Shown here in pieces: positions 23,301 through 34,534 of a stretch of 64,000 nucleotides of DNA. The stretch spans positions 62,001 to 126,000 of the forward strand of contig BDSL01000116.1 of assembly GCA_003116995.1 (NCBI GenBank), written 5' to 3'. The translations under genes and the position numbers were made by a program. Source of the DNA: Yamagishiella unicocca (Eukaryota; Chlorophyta; Chlorophyceae; Chlamydomonadales; Volvocaceae). Position 1 is the first letter of the stretch. Each line of letters opens with the position of its first letter. A model generated the notes under the pieces. The model had not been told where the DNA came from. It saw only the letters and a program-made list of their open reading frames with translations, and ran no database searches.

Positions 23301-25994
23301 TTAGGTTTGAGTGGGTGGACAAAACACACATAGAACGAAGCACGCAGAGGAGGAGTGCTGGTACCATCTACAAGCCAGAAACAAAAAAACAACGGTCCTG
23401 AACTGCTGGTATATATACAGTGCACCCGTTGGGTGTACATTTTGTACGACACTTATTCTCCGACCGTACGTACGGCTATCTTACTACCGTGCATTGCACG
23501 ATGACACGATGGGCAAGCTAAGGTGTCCTTCATGCTCCACGCTGGATACGTACAGGAAGCAAAGGATTAACTGCTTCGCCGATGTTGTACGTACGCACGT
23601 ACCTGTCTGTTTAAGGTATGTTAAGTCCTTACGAACATAGAAATACGTCCCCAACGTCATGGGCCACTGCATTTTGTCCTTCGCCGCGTATATGGGGTTC
23701 ACATTTGTCCAATTAAAACTCCCCAGATCATTAAGTGGGAACAGACTGTTTATGAAAGAAGTGGGAGCAATATCTGCTTGACTTGACGTTAGATTGTTGC
23801 CGGCCAAATTTTGCACCTTTGCCTCCTTTAAACCTACGATAAGGTGGGGAGAGCATAACGATAGGTAGGGTTAATATGTGCACCCCCTTAACACACGCTA
23901 GGGCTACGCCCAGCGACACTATTATTATTATTAATATGTGCTTGGCGACTGCTGGACCGGTCTGTGGCAGTAGTGGTATGCAGGGCCCGACATAGGCAAG
24001 GCTCGACCGGACCGGTCATAGCCAAGGGTATGCAGGCCGGACCGGTCTGATGCATGCCCGCCCACGGCGGTGGTACTACGTACGAAAGCATGATCCTTGT
24101 CGGTAGATGGCCACGTACAGACGTACAGCAACGGAGCGTTCGTTTCATGGTTACCACATTACTATGTTCGCACACAGCGCACCTGCTTGCAGACCCTGTC
24201 CACTCTCCACATATCCCAAAGAATATGGAACTGAAGCAATCTGCTCAACCATCCCTTGGGAGTTTCCCACTGTCTTCCAACGGCTGCCGTCTCCATCGCT
24301 CGGCCAGTCAGTCACAACCCCAACACGGCGACTGTTGGTAGGATCCGAACCAGTATTAGCGTTGGTCGCCACATTGGTCCACTCTTGTTGGCAGGTCCTG
24401 GTACGCGTTTGGTAAGTACGTAAAGTAAGATATTCACCTGGCTGGGTATGTTCCGTTAAGGCACATGCATGTATGTGAACTGCTGAATGCATTTTGCAAG
24501 TCCGTCCGTCCAAGCCATACATCCTTGCAGCCAACGGCCAGCTATCGGCGGCAGGCAAGGATATCACAGCAAAAGGGCTGCCTTGCACAATCGCAATGCG
24601 CAAATAGGACCAGCAGGCGCAACATACATACAAGCAAGGCACCATACCTCTTAGCTTCGGCGGAGTGTATACGGACAATGTCAGGAATACACATATTGTA
24701 TGTTCGATAACGGAAGCCTGCACGCACAAGCAAGGCACAGATCCGCGGATAGCGTCTCACCCATTCAGGTAGTGGGTCAGCGCGTACGTGCTGCTCGATG
24801 AAGAGCTGCGGTGGACGATGCGGATATTTTCCGTCATTTTTGCCAGATCCATTAGGTGTGGGTTAGACTCTGTGATACTTGGATCATTCCATTGTGTGAT
24901 ATTTCCTCGGAATATGCGCGCCAGTGTGCAAGGTCCTAGATATAGGTCCTACATTAGTTGAAGTAGGACATATCCATGAGGGTAGGCAACGAAGCAAGTT
25001 AAGGGCGAGGAAGCACCGGTAAACGTAATAGGTACCTTAAATAAGAGTGTACAGCGGACCGTGGAGTTTTCACGATTCAAGAACAAAACCTACTCCCTTA
25101 TAATTCCCAGTTGTTACTTCACATCGGTGTAATAGCCACGCGATAAAAACAAGCATATCCGAAGGTGCAGGAACGGTGGGCGGCGACGGATGAGAAACAA
25201 GCAAGTGATACCCGCCCCATGTGTTCGTACCTCGCCAATACCGGGGATGCTGTGGAAGATAGACACCGATCCAACCAGAAACGGCACGTGAATCATAGGA
25301 TTGCCGCTTGTGCTGACGCTCGTAAAGTTGGTGGGGTTTATGGGGACGTCACCACAGCCAAAAGCAGAGGCGTTGGCGCTGAAGTCGAAACCGCCAGAGC
25401 CAGAGCCAACTGAGCGGTAAGACATGGCAACCTTGGGTTTGGTGCGGGCCATCATTATGTCCATGACCTGCAGGGGGGGCAGCAGGTAGGAGTGTTTGGC
25501 CACGCAAGTCACCGCCAACCTTTTGTACGGCCCCTTCTTTTGACGCCACAATCGATTACGTCTCGGCTGCGACTGCTGAGGATCATCACAGGGAATGAGG
25601 GGCGAAAATCGACACACATATGCAGCCTCTGAGCCCTGGTTCCGTGCGTGGTGTGACGAGACCGCCGCCAACGCCCTTGATAAAGCTGGCAATCCCATGC
25701 ATGCAATCCATGCAGGTTCGTCGTCGACTCGTCGTGCCTTGAGGGTTATACAGTTACGGCGTTTTTGTGACGAAGTGCTCAAGAATATGACACTCTCGTC
25801 CCACGTCCCATCGTCCCATTGTCAACGTGACTTACGCGCCAGATAAGCAGAGCTGGGTTGGATGTACCAGATCCATGTAATTGAAGCAGAGGCATGGTGT
25901 CCTCGGTCTGAGCTAGCGCTTTCGGCTGCGAGAGGGCCAGGGCCATTACCGCCACGAGCCCGGCCCAGCGACTAACTCCCATGATCTGCGCCAT
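14365..25994 (-). CDS. Membrane-anchored multi-module PstS-like (PBP domain) surface protein, ~1296 aa
   Basis: Secreted type I membrane protein built from phosphate-ABC-transporter-type substrate-binding (PBP-like) modules. The ligand is unknown. Sixteen exons: 25994-25836, 25467-25231, 24948-24761, 24397-24183, 23833-23603, 23289-23198, 22992-22780, 20194-19778, 19223-19041, 18695-18517, 18315-17967, 17856-17482, 16786-16457, 15867-15665, 15457-15158, 14584-14365. Phases fit throughout. The N-terminus is a signal peptide (GLVAVMALALSQPKALAQ). Module 1 is complete: LHGSGTSNP, SYRSVGSGSGG, LARIFRGNITQWNDP, IRIVHRSSSSSTYALT, SLGYVESG. Module 2 starts abruptly at GDMPLDSSIW and module 3 is also N-terminally short. 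The C-terminus has one membrane helix (VAALVLGLVLSLLALTLAAY) and a short tail. The first part of module 2 was not found between 20.2 and 22.8 kb, so an exon may be missed or lost, or two genes may be present. Another in-frame Met lies at 25982. Confidence 0.75.
20195..22779. other. Large gap within the PstS-like gene model
   Basis: This 2.6-kb interval separates module 1 from module 2 of the PstS-like gene. The expected exon for the start of module 2 (LHGSGT...NP type) was not seen on the minus strand. It contains a local near-duplication around 20995-21065 (GTGGCCTTACTACT / CTGGCCTTACTACT) and a LINE 3' end at about 22290-22490. It is treated as an intron with repeat insertions, with low certainty. 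Confidence 0.4.
22290..22490 (+). mobile_element. LINE 3' end fragment, plus orientation
   Basis: It reads TTAGGCGATGCGCCCGATGG, then a CTCTAGC and GGGGCCCACTG block, matching the family tail. Upstream, TGTTTGTTCTCTGGCCCCTT and the following GGTTTGCC segment match the copy at about 45930-46010, so the two are members of one subfamily. Its final GTAACxGTTAC hairpin is degraded. It lies antisense to the PstS-like gene. Confidence 0.6.
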
Positions 25995-26365
25995 CTAAAT
26001 GGATCAAGCGAACACACTATCGCTACTTGTACGGCCGTGTGAACAGCGCAGAGGGGACCGTGGCTTCCTGCTCGCGGTGGCCGAGCTTGGCCGAGCAAGC
26101 GACGACGTTGACGAGCGTTATTGGACGCAGTGCCTACCAAAAATTTAGAACCTATGCAGAGGGCACCTGTAAGTGTACATGGCATTAGGTTATAGCGTTA
26201 TGCAAAGGGCTTCCTGGAGCATACGACATTTCCGCAATGTCAATTTCCGGGTCCAGATGCGTTCACATGCGTCCAACTTGGTGGTTACGATGAGCTCCGA
26301 ATGTGTCATTTTCCTACCTCTTCGGTGCATTAGCTGAGATGTTGACATGTTGTTGCCAAGCCTAA
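25995..26365. promoter_or_regulatory. Shared upstream region of the PstS-like and YdcZ-like genes
   Basis: The minus-strand PstS-like gene (start 25994) and the plus-strand YdcZ-like gene (start 26366) are divergent with 371 bases between start codons. Both promoters should lie here. No specific element was recognised. Confidence 0.4.
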
Positions 26366-27636
26366 ATGTCTAGCACGGCTTTCATTGCAGGCTGTCTCTG
26401 CGCCGCTGCGGCCGGTGCATTCCTTGCGACTCAGAGCGGCATAAATGCGACGCTTGGTTCTGTGACGGGTCGCAGTTTCGCAGCAGTTGTCAGCTTTGCT
26501 GTGGGTCTGGGCGCTCTGATCATTTTCTGGTTGGTGGACGTCTATGCACTGGGCGGCAAGGGTCCCGATCGCAGCTCAGTGGCAGGTGGGTGGCTTTTTT
26601 TACCATGTGCGGCTGTACGGCGTCATAAACCCAAGTCATCGCCGCCAGCTGCTTGCTTCAATATCGCGATCCAGTGCTCTGCATCCTGTTTTCCGTCCCC
26701 AAGCCGCGTTTCCCATTCCCTTTCACCAGCTGCTCCATGGTGGGCTTGGACTGGTGGCTTTCTGGGCGCTTGGTATGTTGCCATCGTCATCATCTTCGCA
26801 CGAACCCTAGGTGCTGCGACCCTCATGGCTATCTTTGTGACGGCGCAACTGTGCACAGCAGTAACGCTAGACGCCTTGGGATGGGTGGGTTTCAGGTACG
26901 ATTGGGGGGGTTTCAGGGTGCCTAAAGTCGTTACATCATTCTATCATGATAATAATGTGGTACAGTGGACGTCCTCGCACTGACAACGTACGGTTGTTGG
27001 CGAACTTATCAGGCGTCAGGACGCAGATTATTAGCGAAAGGGAACTGCTGTGGAGGTGAACTGCAACCGACAGGGTTCGTAGATCTGTGCATGATTTGTG
27101 GCCTCTACCGGCGCTCGATGGCTCCCTACGTGGATCGATCTCCCCTCGGAACATCAGCGTGACAACCGCTAAATCTGAATCCCCTTCCGTTCCAATTTTA
27201 CGAAATGCTAGTTGTAGATGTATTGTCGAGGTTGCGGTCTCCCTCTGCATACGCAACTGAATGCCGTGTGTTGCACAGGCGGCGACCTCTGCACTGGGCC
27301 CGGATTGCTGGGCTGGTGCTTATGATATGCGGCGTTGCGTTGGTTACGTACTTTAACGGCTCTCACAATACCTCTGGAAACATCACAAAGACGGATGCAA
27401 CGGCGGCTCCATTCGCAAGTGCTTCTGGAACTAATGACACTGCAGGCGGCGGAAGCCAGGGCCTTGCCGCAAACAGTTTTGAAATAGATGCAGCAGCAGG
27501 TGCGGACGCACAGGACCATGTCACTGACAGGCTTATTGACGTTTCGGCGGGTGGCGGCAGCAGTAGTGGTTTAGAACAGCCTAGGGGCCTGCGTTCAGCC
27601 TTTGGGGCTGCATATCGCAGCTGGCGGTTGCGCTGA
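26366..27636 (+). CDS. YdcZ/DUF606-type five-helix membrane protein (DMT superfamily), 247 aa
   Basis: Member of the YdcZ (DUF606) family of small drug/metabolite-type transporters; substrate unknown. Three exons: 26366-26585, 26730-26895, 27279-27636, phases 1 and 2, giving 247 residues. Exon 1 has two helices (FIAGCLCAAAAGAFLATQSG, then FAVGLGALIIFWLVDVY). Exon 2 has two (WWAWTGGFLGAWYVAIVII, then LMAIFVTAQLCTAVTLDALG), and exon 3 has one (RIAGLVLMICGVALVTYF). The motifs QSGINATLG and GxxGAWYV are typical of the family. Bacterial members are about 140-150 residues; here a polar Ala/Ser/Thr/Gly-rich tail of about 90 residues follows the last helix. The stop lies at the start of a short tandem repeat (CTTGGCGGTTGCGCTGAC, 27620-27680), so the C-terminal end could be altered by repeat slippage. 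The family is mainly bacterial and fungal. Confidence 0.8.
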
Positions 27637-29771
27637 CCTTGGCGGTTGCGCTGACCTTGGCGGTTGCACTGATCTTGGCGCAATGGCCGCAATTGCGTCG
27701 TGGCACATTCTAAGACGATGTTGGCGAGTAGTGCGGCAGCCTTTGAATCAATCGAATGGCTGACATTGAGATCCCAACAATGCAGCGGTGCCACCTGACT
27801 GATCTCGTGAAGCTGTCTCCCCGCTCTGTCGCATTGCTATGACGTAACGGCGCGGTTAGTTGTGATCCCTTACTGTGAACAATCGGAACAATCGTTTTCG
27901 ATATTCATGAACGAACGCGTGCCTCGACACCGCTCTTCGGGCCTCAATCATTCATCGAGAGGAGCCAGCTTTACTTAAATAAGGATTTAGGTAACAATGC
28001 TATGCTACAAGCTTGTTCACTTTTAAGCGTCGCCTGGTGGCGAGCCGTGGTGATCAGTGTGAGGTCGTGACCAACGTGAGGTACCTGATCGCCACCAACC
28101 CACCCTACGCGGTGTTTCGCGGATCTGTCACAACCTTGGCGCATCGATAACGGGGATGCACGTGTCATGTGCATATGACGGCACGACCTCCCCGATGGCA
28201 TCAGGGTACGGACTCGTGGTTCGGCAATTTGCGGTTCACGCGTGGCCCATGGGTCGGTCCGCCGGGTACAGTGCATCGGAGATTCGCGCCTGCCGGAGCG
28301 TTGCAATCACCGAGCAGTTGGTGCCTTAGCGCGCGCTTTTCAGCCGGAAGTGTTTCTTCTGGTCTCTCTAGCACCTGTAATACACGGCCCCACAGCATTC
28401 TCACAGGTCATCCCAGGTAGCCGTCCATTCGCTTCCGACCACGGCGGCCCAGTCCAGGCTTCATCACCAGGTCCTGGCCGCCCGGTCCTTACTACACCGC
28501 AGAGTAATACCTACATCGCCTGGTAGTTCTTGTTGACCAGCTGCTGCGCCAAGGCACGATGATCATCGATAAGAGGCCTTGCAGCATGTGCCAGGTCACG
28601 GGGCCAGCAGCCGTATCAGGAGCCCGACTGGAGTCGTGCTGTTGCCCCGCCCGCCCCGCACAGGTTACCCTGGCGGGCTTGTTGGGGTGTACGGCCGTCA
28701 CCGGGGCAGTTTGGCCACCTTGGCACCTCACTAATGGGGATGCACGTGCGCGAAAGCCAGCACGAGCAGGTGACGAGATCACTGAGCGGAAGACGGCTTA
28801 CAGAAGGACGTACTTACGGCATACGGGTGCATTGACCATGTGCAATTCGAATAGCAAACCTACGCTGCCAGATTAACTGAAACTAGCGGGTGCATAACGG
28901 CTATAGCTGAGGCTACGGGCCAAGCTCAACCGGCTATGAGCCGATGCAACATAATCGATATTGTAAACAGTAAAGATTTAGCATGCTGGGCGGCTATGGG
29001 CCAGAACTCCACGTGCCATGAACAGAAGCAGGGAGGCAGGTCTCTTCGAAACCACGAAAGTAGCAGCGCCAAAAGTGGCGAGACAGCATCCCTCCGTGCC
29101 TTATGGCAGCCGAAGAAGACCCCGCTTATCAGTGGTCCTGGAGAAACGGGAACGTGGTGACTCGATTATGCGATGCTAACTCGGGATCCCCTTAACTAAA
29201 GGCAGGCGCTTTACTACAGCGCCCTACAACCTGATAAAAGATAAGATCTGGTCTGGCTAGGTTGTATCGAGTCCGCTAAGGCCAGCTTAGGCTTCCAACG
29301 GCTTGTACGACACCATCGATGCCAACAACTTAAGCATTTCCAGTTGCACAAATCCCGGACTTTTTAGGGCAGCCAATGTGCGGCTGGCATGCGCCTAGCA
29401 GTTTGCTGAAAGCCTGGAGCCACAGTCGTCAGACCTGATGCATCTGTTGCCTTACAATCTTTGGTGCATGCAACTAAGTCTAAATGGTCGAGTGGGCAAA
29501 CTGCACATGAACCCAAGTCTCAACGGTCAAGTGGGCAAACTGCACATGAACCGCCATAGCCATCCTTACACGATATGCATGAACGCTGCTGATGAACAAA
29601 GCAGGGTGTTCAGGAAAGGTTGTGGAAACCAGCATCAACCTGATCTAATCTTCGAGTCACCTCCCGCGTCCGCTCAACTGCTCCCGAAGAAATCCTTAAG
29701 AGCCATGCCCTGAAGCTTTTCCAACCTCTCGAAGCGCAATACGAAAATGCACCCACTCCACAGCATAAACG
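27637..29771. other. Gene-poor interval
   Basis: No gene is supported on either strand. It holds a three-unit 18-bp repeat at about 27620-27680 and a direct near-duplication at about 29468-29550 (GTCGAGTGGGCAAACTGCAC and GTCAAGTGGGCAAACTGCAC in similar surroundings). Open frames at 27971-28876 lack recognisable domains. The 3' untranslated regions of the convergent YdcZ-like (+) and BBOF1-like (-) genes must lie at its two ends. Confidence 0.5.
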
Positions 29772-32700
29772 CTACACAACCGGCGCCGGACCCGCGTCAG
29801 TTGCCACACCAGGCCCAAGCATTCCCGTTGCGCCCGTTCCTGACAGCATGGCATTGCCGCCAGTGAGTGGGTGTTGTGGAAGCGAGGTGAAGTGCACTTG
29901 TTGTGCCTGGTTGTTGATTTTGGAGAACAGGAGTCGCAACACGCGTTCACGGTCCTCCCAGGGCAGGTCCTTGATGTCAGACGCCACACGCCCTGCTGCT
30001 GCGCTGCCTTCGCCTGCAGGCCGCGGCCACAAGCTTTCCCGCTCGATTTCGCGGCGCACGGCGTGCAGGCTGGAAAGCAAGAAAGCCTCCACGTCGCTTC
30101 GTTGCAACAACACCTCCTGCAACATGGCAGGTTTCGACAACGGATTACTAATCATTGGTAACAGGGTAAGTAAGAGCGGACATGTTTCGGATGCGGGACT
30201 AGATGCAAGGTAAAGACCACTGGATATGGTACAAAAAACACAGTATTTGTAGTTTCAAACGCACAGCTTGCAATGACAGAGTGTGGTCAATTATGGGCTT
30301 TGTCCCAAAAAACAATTGAAGAGCTGGAAGTCGGTTACTGTCCAGGTATGCCAGGTAGTAGTAACTGTAGCAGTGGGTTCCAGGTAAAGTCGTTAACCTG
30401 TCTTATAACCACTTATCCAACCGAGCGATGAAAATGTGTCGTGAAAGCCTCACACTTTATCCTCACAGCCGGAGGTTTCTCCCCGCATGAAAGACCCACT
30501 TGTCAGAGCATATCCGGCTTTCCAGCAGGCGCACCGCGGCAGCGCTCACTCAGCGGCTGTGCCTGGGACCCACCTGTGCCAGCCGCCGCACGTTCTTCAG
30601 CTCACGCGTCTTGAGTTTCACCAGTCGCCGCAGCGCCTCCGCCTCTGCTTGCACATCTGCTAGCGCGGCGGCAGACGCCTTGGCGCTGGCCTGCCTCTCC
30701 CGGTCGAAGTCCTGCACCACCTGTTGTAGGCTTCCCTCCAGCGCTGAGATGCGAGCTTGCGACTCCTTAAGCGATGACGCCTGGCGCGCGCCACGCTGCG
30801 CGTAGCCCGCCTCGATGTCGGTCTTCAGGGCCACCTCGCGCGTGAGCCGCGCGCGTGCCTCCTCCAGCACACGCACCTCAGCCTGCAGAGCCTCGGTTTC
30901 CTGCAATAGGCGACAGTAATGGGTGTGTTGAGTGGGGTAGGGCTGGGCACAAGCAATCGACATGCGCCGCCCGGGCGTCATGGCATTATTCAAACGCCCA
31001 ACATGGACGTCCCATTGCTACAATAACCCGTGCTTGAATTGAGTCAGTTACTAGGGGCCGATCGGTTTCTGATCCTGTCTCATGAGTCCTCGTCTCCCAA
31101 GTACGCCGTAGACTGGTGGCTGCATCCGCGAGGACAAGCTGAACCTCACTGCGCGGCGACTCCTCCCAGCACTGCCGCGGCAACACCGGAACTTGCGCCA
31201 GGAGCTCTGGGGCCGCCTTTTTGTCTCATTGCGAGCGCGTCGTCAGATTGGGGCACCAGGCAGCCGCCGCGAGTGGCCGCCATCTAAGAAGGCGTCAGAT
31301 AATTTCCAGATCCTTAACATGCGGCTGCTACCCATGAGTACTCGCCACACCCGAGCCGCACACTCGTGGGAGTAAATGGCCACAACGGGTAGGATCCTTC
31401 CGGCACTTCCAGGCGAATACGGTTGGCGCGCTCCAGGTGCCTGGTGTCGTCTAGGGCGGTTCTGTCGCCTTTGCCGCCTATCCTGCCAACCAACCAACCA
31501 ACCAACCAACGAAAGAACCAACCAACCAACCTGCACGTGGATCTTGAGCTCCTCCGCCATGCGCCGGTTCTGCGCGAGGATGCGCTTGACCGACGCGTCA
31601 AGTCGTTCGTCCACCTCCTCCTCCGCGCTCTTCTTCAGCTCCTCCAACCGCTGCTCGTACTCCTTTCGCATTCGCGTGTTGAGCTCGAAGTAGTATCTGG
31701 CGCATGGGGAGATGGGCCACGAAGCGTCGCGCGTCAGCAACTGGTGGGTGCTGGTGTGCTTGGCGCGCAACTGGGGGAGGTGGGGTGATGTTGAGCTTGA
31801 CACACAACGCACAACTGGGGGGTTGCTGGTGTGCTTCGCGCACAGCTTGGGAGGTGCTGGTGCGCTTGGCGCGCAACTACGGGTGATGATGTGTTTGTCG
31901 CACACGTGAACGGCACGTGCGGCTGAGACGAATCCCAAGCCCTGGCACTCCCATGACCATAGCGTCAAAATTTCTTCCTCACTTCCTCGTTCCAAACGCA
32001 AGTGGTTTTCCATTTCATATAACTACCGCACTGCCTGCCAGCTTCCATTCTTCCTCAGAACCCACTGCTTGCTCACCTGTCCAGCTCCACCCGCTGTTGC
32101 TCAAGTTTCTCGGTCAACACCTGGTTCTCTTCCTTGAGTCGCATTAAGGCTTCCTCCACCTCGGCCTGCCGTTCCTTAAACTCCAGCACGTTGCTGAGTT
32201 CAGCCTGGGATGAAGGAGAGGGTAGCGGGGACATAGGTTGGAGTTCGACCTAGGTGGACTGGGTTCCCTTCAAACGGACTGGGTTCCGCACGACCGGCGT
32301 CCACACTGGCATTCCTCAGCTTGCAAACGGCTAAGTCCCGCCCTCGAAACGCCAATAGGCGACCCTGCCAAGGCAAGGCTCCCTTTTCCCCACCGCAAAC
32401 CCGGTTGAGATATGAGACCTCCTCTACCTACCACCCTTGCCAGCACGCACTTCGCGGATCTACCTGAAGCGACTCGATCATGTTCTGCATCTCCCGGGCA
32501 CGAGCGTCACCAGCAGCTCGTATCCGCGCCTTCTCCTTGTCGGACGCGTCCTTGAACGCCGCCATCTCAGCATCCTTGTCTTGCGCGAGCTGCGGTTTGG
32601 CATGGGCATCGACCAGAGCGCATCCCGTGGCTTTAGCTGCTTTGATGGGCATGAGGTGCGTGTGTCTTTCGCACGCGCCGCATTGCATCCATGGCGTATT

Positions 32701-34081
32701 CGCACGCATCCGTGACCATGGTTCCATTCCCCGCTGCGCCGCAACGTTCGGCTCACGGAGGCGCAAGAAAACGCGCAACTGGGATGGACCTCGACGAGTG
32801 CCCACTCCGCACCTTTACGAGGTCCCCCTCAAGCGCTGCGATCCTCTCAGTCTTGGACAACAGCTCCCGGCGCAGGTGCTCCGTCACCTGCAGCAGTAGC
32901 GGGGGTGTGCGTACGGAACGAACGACGAGATGTTGGCCGGAACACAGTACCGGTAAGCAACCCTGCAGGCGCACCGGGTAGGCTATGACTCCATTTGCAG
33001 TCGGTTACGTCCCGTCGAGGGCTTCTCTCTGGACCATGGTCAGCGCCGTCCAGCCGGGTGGCATCGACCATCCAGGCGTCGACCATCCAGGCGGTTGGCA
33101 CCCTCGAACACCCTCGAACCCCCTGGGCCCATGGGTAGCCTTTTTCGCTTCTGTCCCTCCTGTCCCTATGGCCCATACCATACGCTGTCGCCCTCCGCCA
33201 CGCGACCTGTCCCGCTAAACACTGTTGCGTGGTCCTGTATGTCTGGCCCATATGTTGTTTGGAACTGTCCAAAGCGTCAAATTGTTGGGTTTTTGCCCAT
33301 ATCTGTTCCGCGGCTAGCCGCCCATCCCCGGCCCATGATGATTCCTAGCTGCCGTTCGATCCGGATTCGGGGTCCCTTCCATGGCTTCGATTAGGTTCCA
33401 GCCTTTTGAGTGTTCTGCACTTTTGAGCTCGCTTCGCTTGAATGTAGGTTTGCCGTCAGTGGCGCCGAGGCTGTTTTGCAACCAGGCTGCGTCGAGGCCA
33501 TGCCTGAACCCCAAGCGTGCTGTTCTCCTTAAACGAAAGCCCGTGTGCACGCTCGGACCCATTGCCCGCGCGTGTGTCAGCCTCGGAGGGCAGCCGGCCA
33601 CCGAACAACCCATGCCTCGTCTGCTGGCCTCGCAACCGCGGCCACCCACCATACATCTCACGGTTCCGCCAGGGCCCTGCAAGGAGACCCCTCGAAGCTA
33701 TTGCAATGGCACCGTGCCCAATTCACCTACACCAACTCACCTGGTAATTCTCACGCTGTGTGTCCTCCAGCTGCTTAAGCAGCACACGGTTTTCATCTGC
33801 AACTTTGCTGAACTGGTTCTTAGTCTCCGCAAGAGCCTTCTTTTTGCGTTGATTCCTGCAGGCAAAGCGATGGACGTTGTATGGGCATAGACACACTGTT
33901 TGCGCTCGGCCGAATGTGGAAGCCCCGCGGCGTTTCGGTAAAATATGTGGCCACGCGGCGATCATGTATGCCAATTACAATCGAGCCTAAGGTGGAAGAT
34001 ACAAGGCGGCCTTCAAGCAACTCACTCCGCAAGGATGACATATTGGGTCGCTGTCAGCTCTGTTGATATTTCGTCAGCCAT
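29772..34081 (-). CDS. BBOF1: Coiled-coil protein resembling basal body orientation factor BBOF1, 445 aa
   Basis: Almost entirely coiled coil, from residue ~20 to ~360. Eight exons: 34081-34026, 33855-33741, 32887-32813, 32589-32464, 32204-32077, 31696-31531, 30900-30574, 30116-29772; phases give 445 residues. The first exon (MADEISTELTATQYVILA) was chosen because its phase-2 donor joins exactly to ENQRKKKALAETKNQF. Typical stretches: NVLEFKERQAEVEEAL, NTRMRKEYEQRLEEL, ILAQNRRMAEELKIHVQ. Near the C-terminus, LPWEDRERVLRLLFSKIN resembles a conserved C-terminal segment that I recall from BBOF1 (CCDC176), a motile-cilium basal-body protein. That assignment rests on memory and could be wrong; another ciliary coiled-coil protein is possible. 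Human BBOF1 is somewhat longer (about 530). Introns contain a (CCAA)n microsatellite and a 28-bp LINE tail fragment. Confidence 0.6.
30357..30384 (-). mobile_element. Very short LINE 3' tail fragment in an intron
   Basis: Minus strand reads CCTGGAACCCACTGCTACAG followed by TTACTAC, matching the last ~28 bases of the LINE family 3' tail. It lies in the last intron (30117-30573) of the BBOF1-like gene. It is short, so chance similarity cannot be excluded, but the match covers both the GGAACCCACTG block and the GTAACxGTTAC-like end. Confidence 0.4.
31486..31531. repeat. (CCAA)n microsatellite at a splice donor
   Basis: Runs of CCAA repeats interrupted by GAAAG. On the minus strand this is a TTGG repeat that begins at the 5' splice site of the BBOF1-like exon 31696-31531, so the donor itself (CAG|GTTGG) is the first repeat unit. 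Confidence 0.85.
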
Positions 34082-34534
34082 GGCTTAAACAACGCTTCAG
34101 TGTTGTTGCTTTCTGACGTATCGGCTAGCTATCTCCAATACGCGGCCGGAGCTCCGTGTGCATGCTATCCTATTATTGGAGTGTGTTCATCTGCAAATGT
34201 TGCGAAAACGTATCAATGGCTTTATTGTTTGATGTACCAAGTTGGGCACGCAAGGAAACCAGGAGGCTCGTTCGCTGCTTCTTTGAAGTGTGGTGAAAAA
34301 CGGTGAGACAGCCCCAAAATTTGTCCGACAGTCAATTGCAAAACTATCGCCGCGTGTACATGGACTATGGCACCACCGTGTCCTCAGAGTAGTACCCTCT
34401 ACCAGAGTCTGGTGTCCGTTCGTACGGCAGCCCTCAACAAAGACTGCTCGGCTCCAACCACTTGCTACTTTATACCGTAGAAATCACCAAGTGCCACAGC
34501 TCTGCCATGCGGAGGACTAAACTTAAGGGTCATA
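34082..34534. other. Intergenic region, no gene seen
   Basis: This separates the start of the BBOF1-like gene from the stop codon of the upstream exonuclease gene, both on the minus strand. It should contain the BBOF1-like promoter and the exonuclease 3' untranslated region. No repeat or open frame of note was found. Confidence 0.5.
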
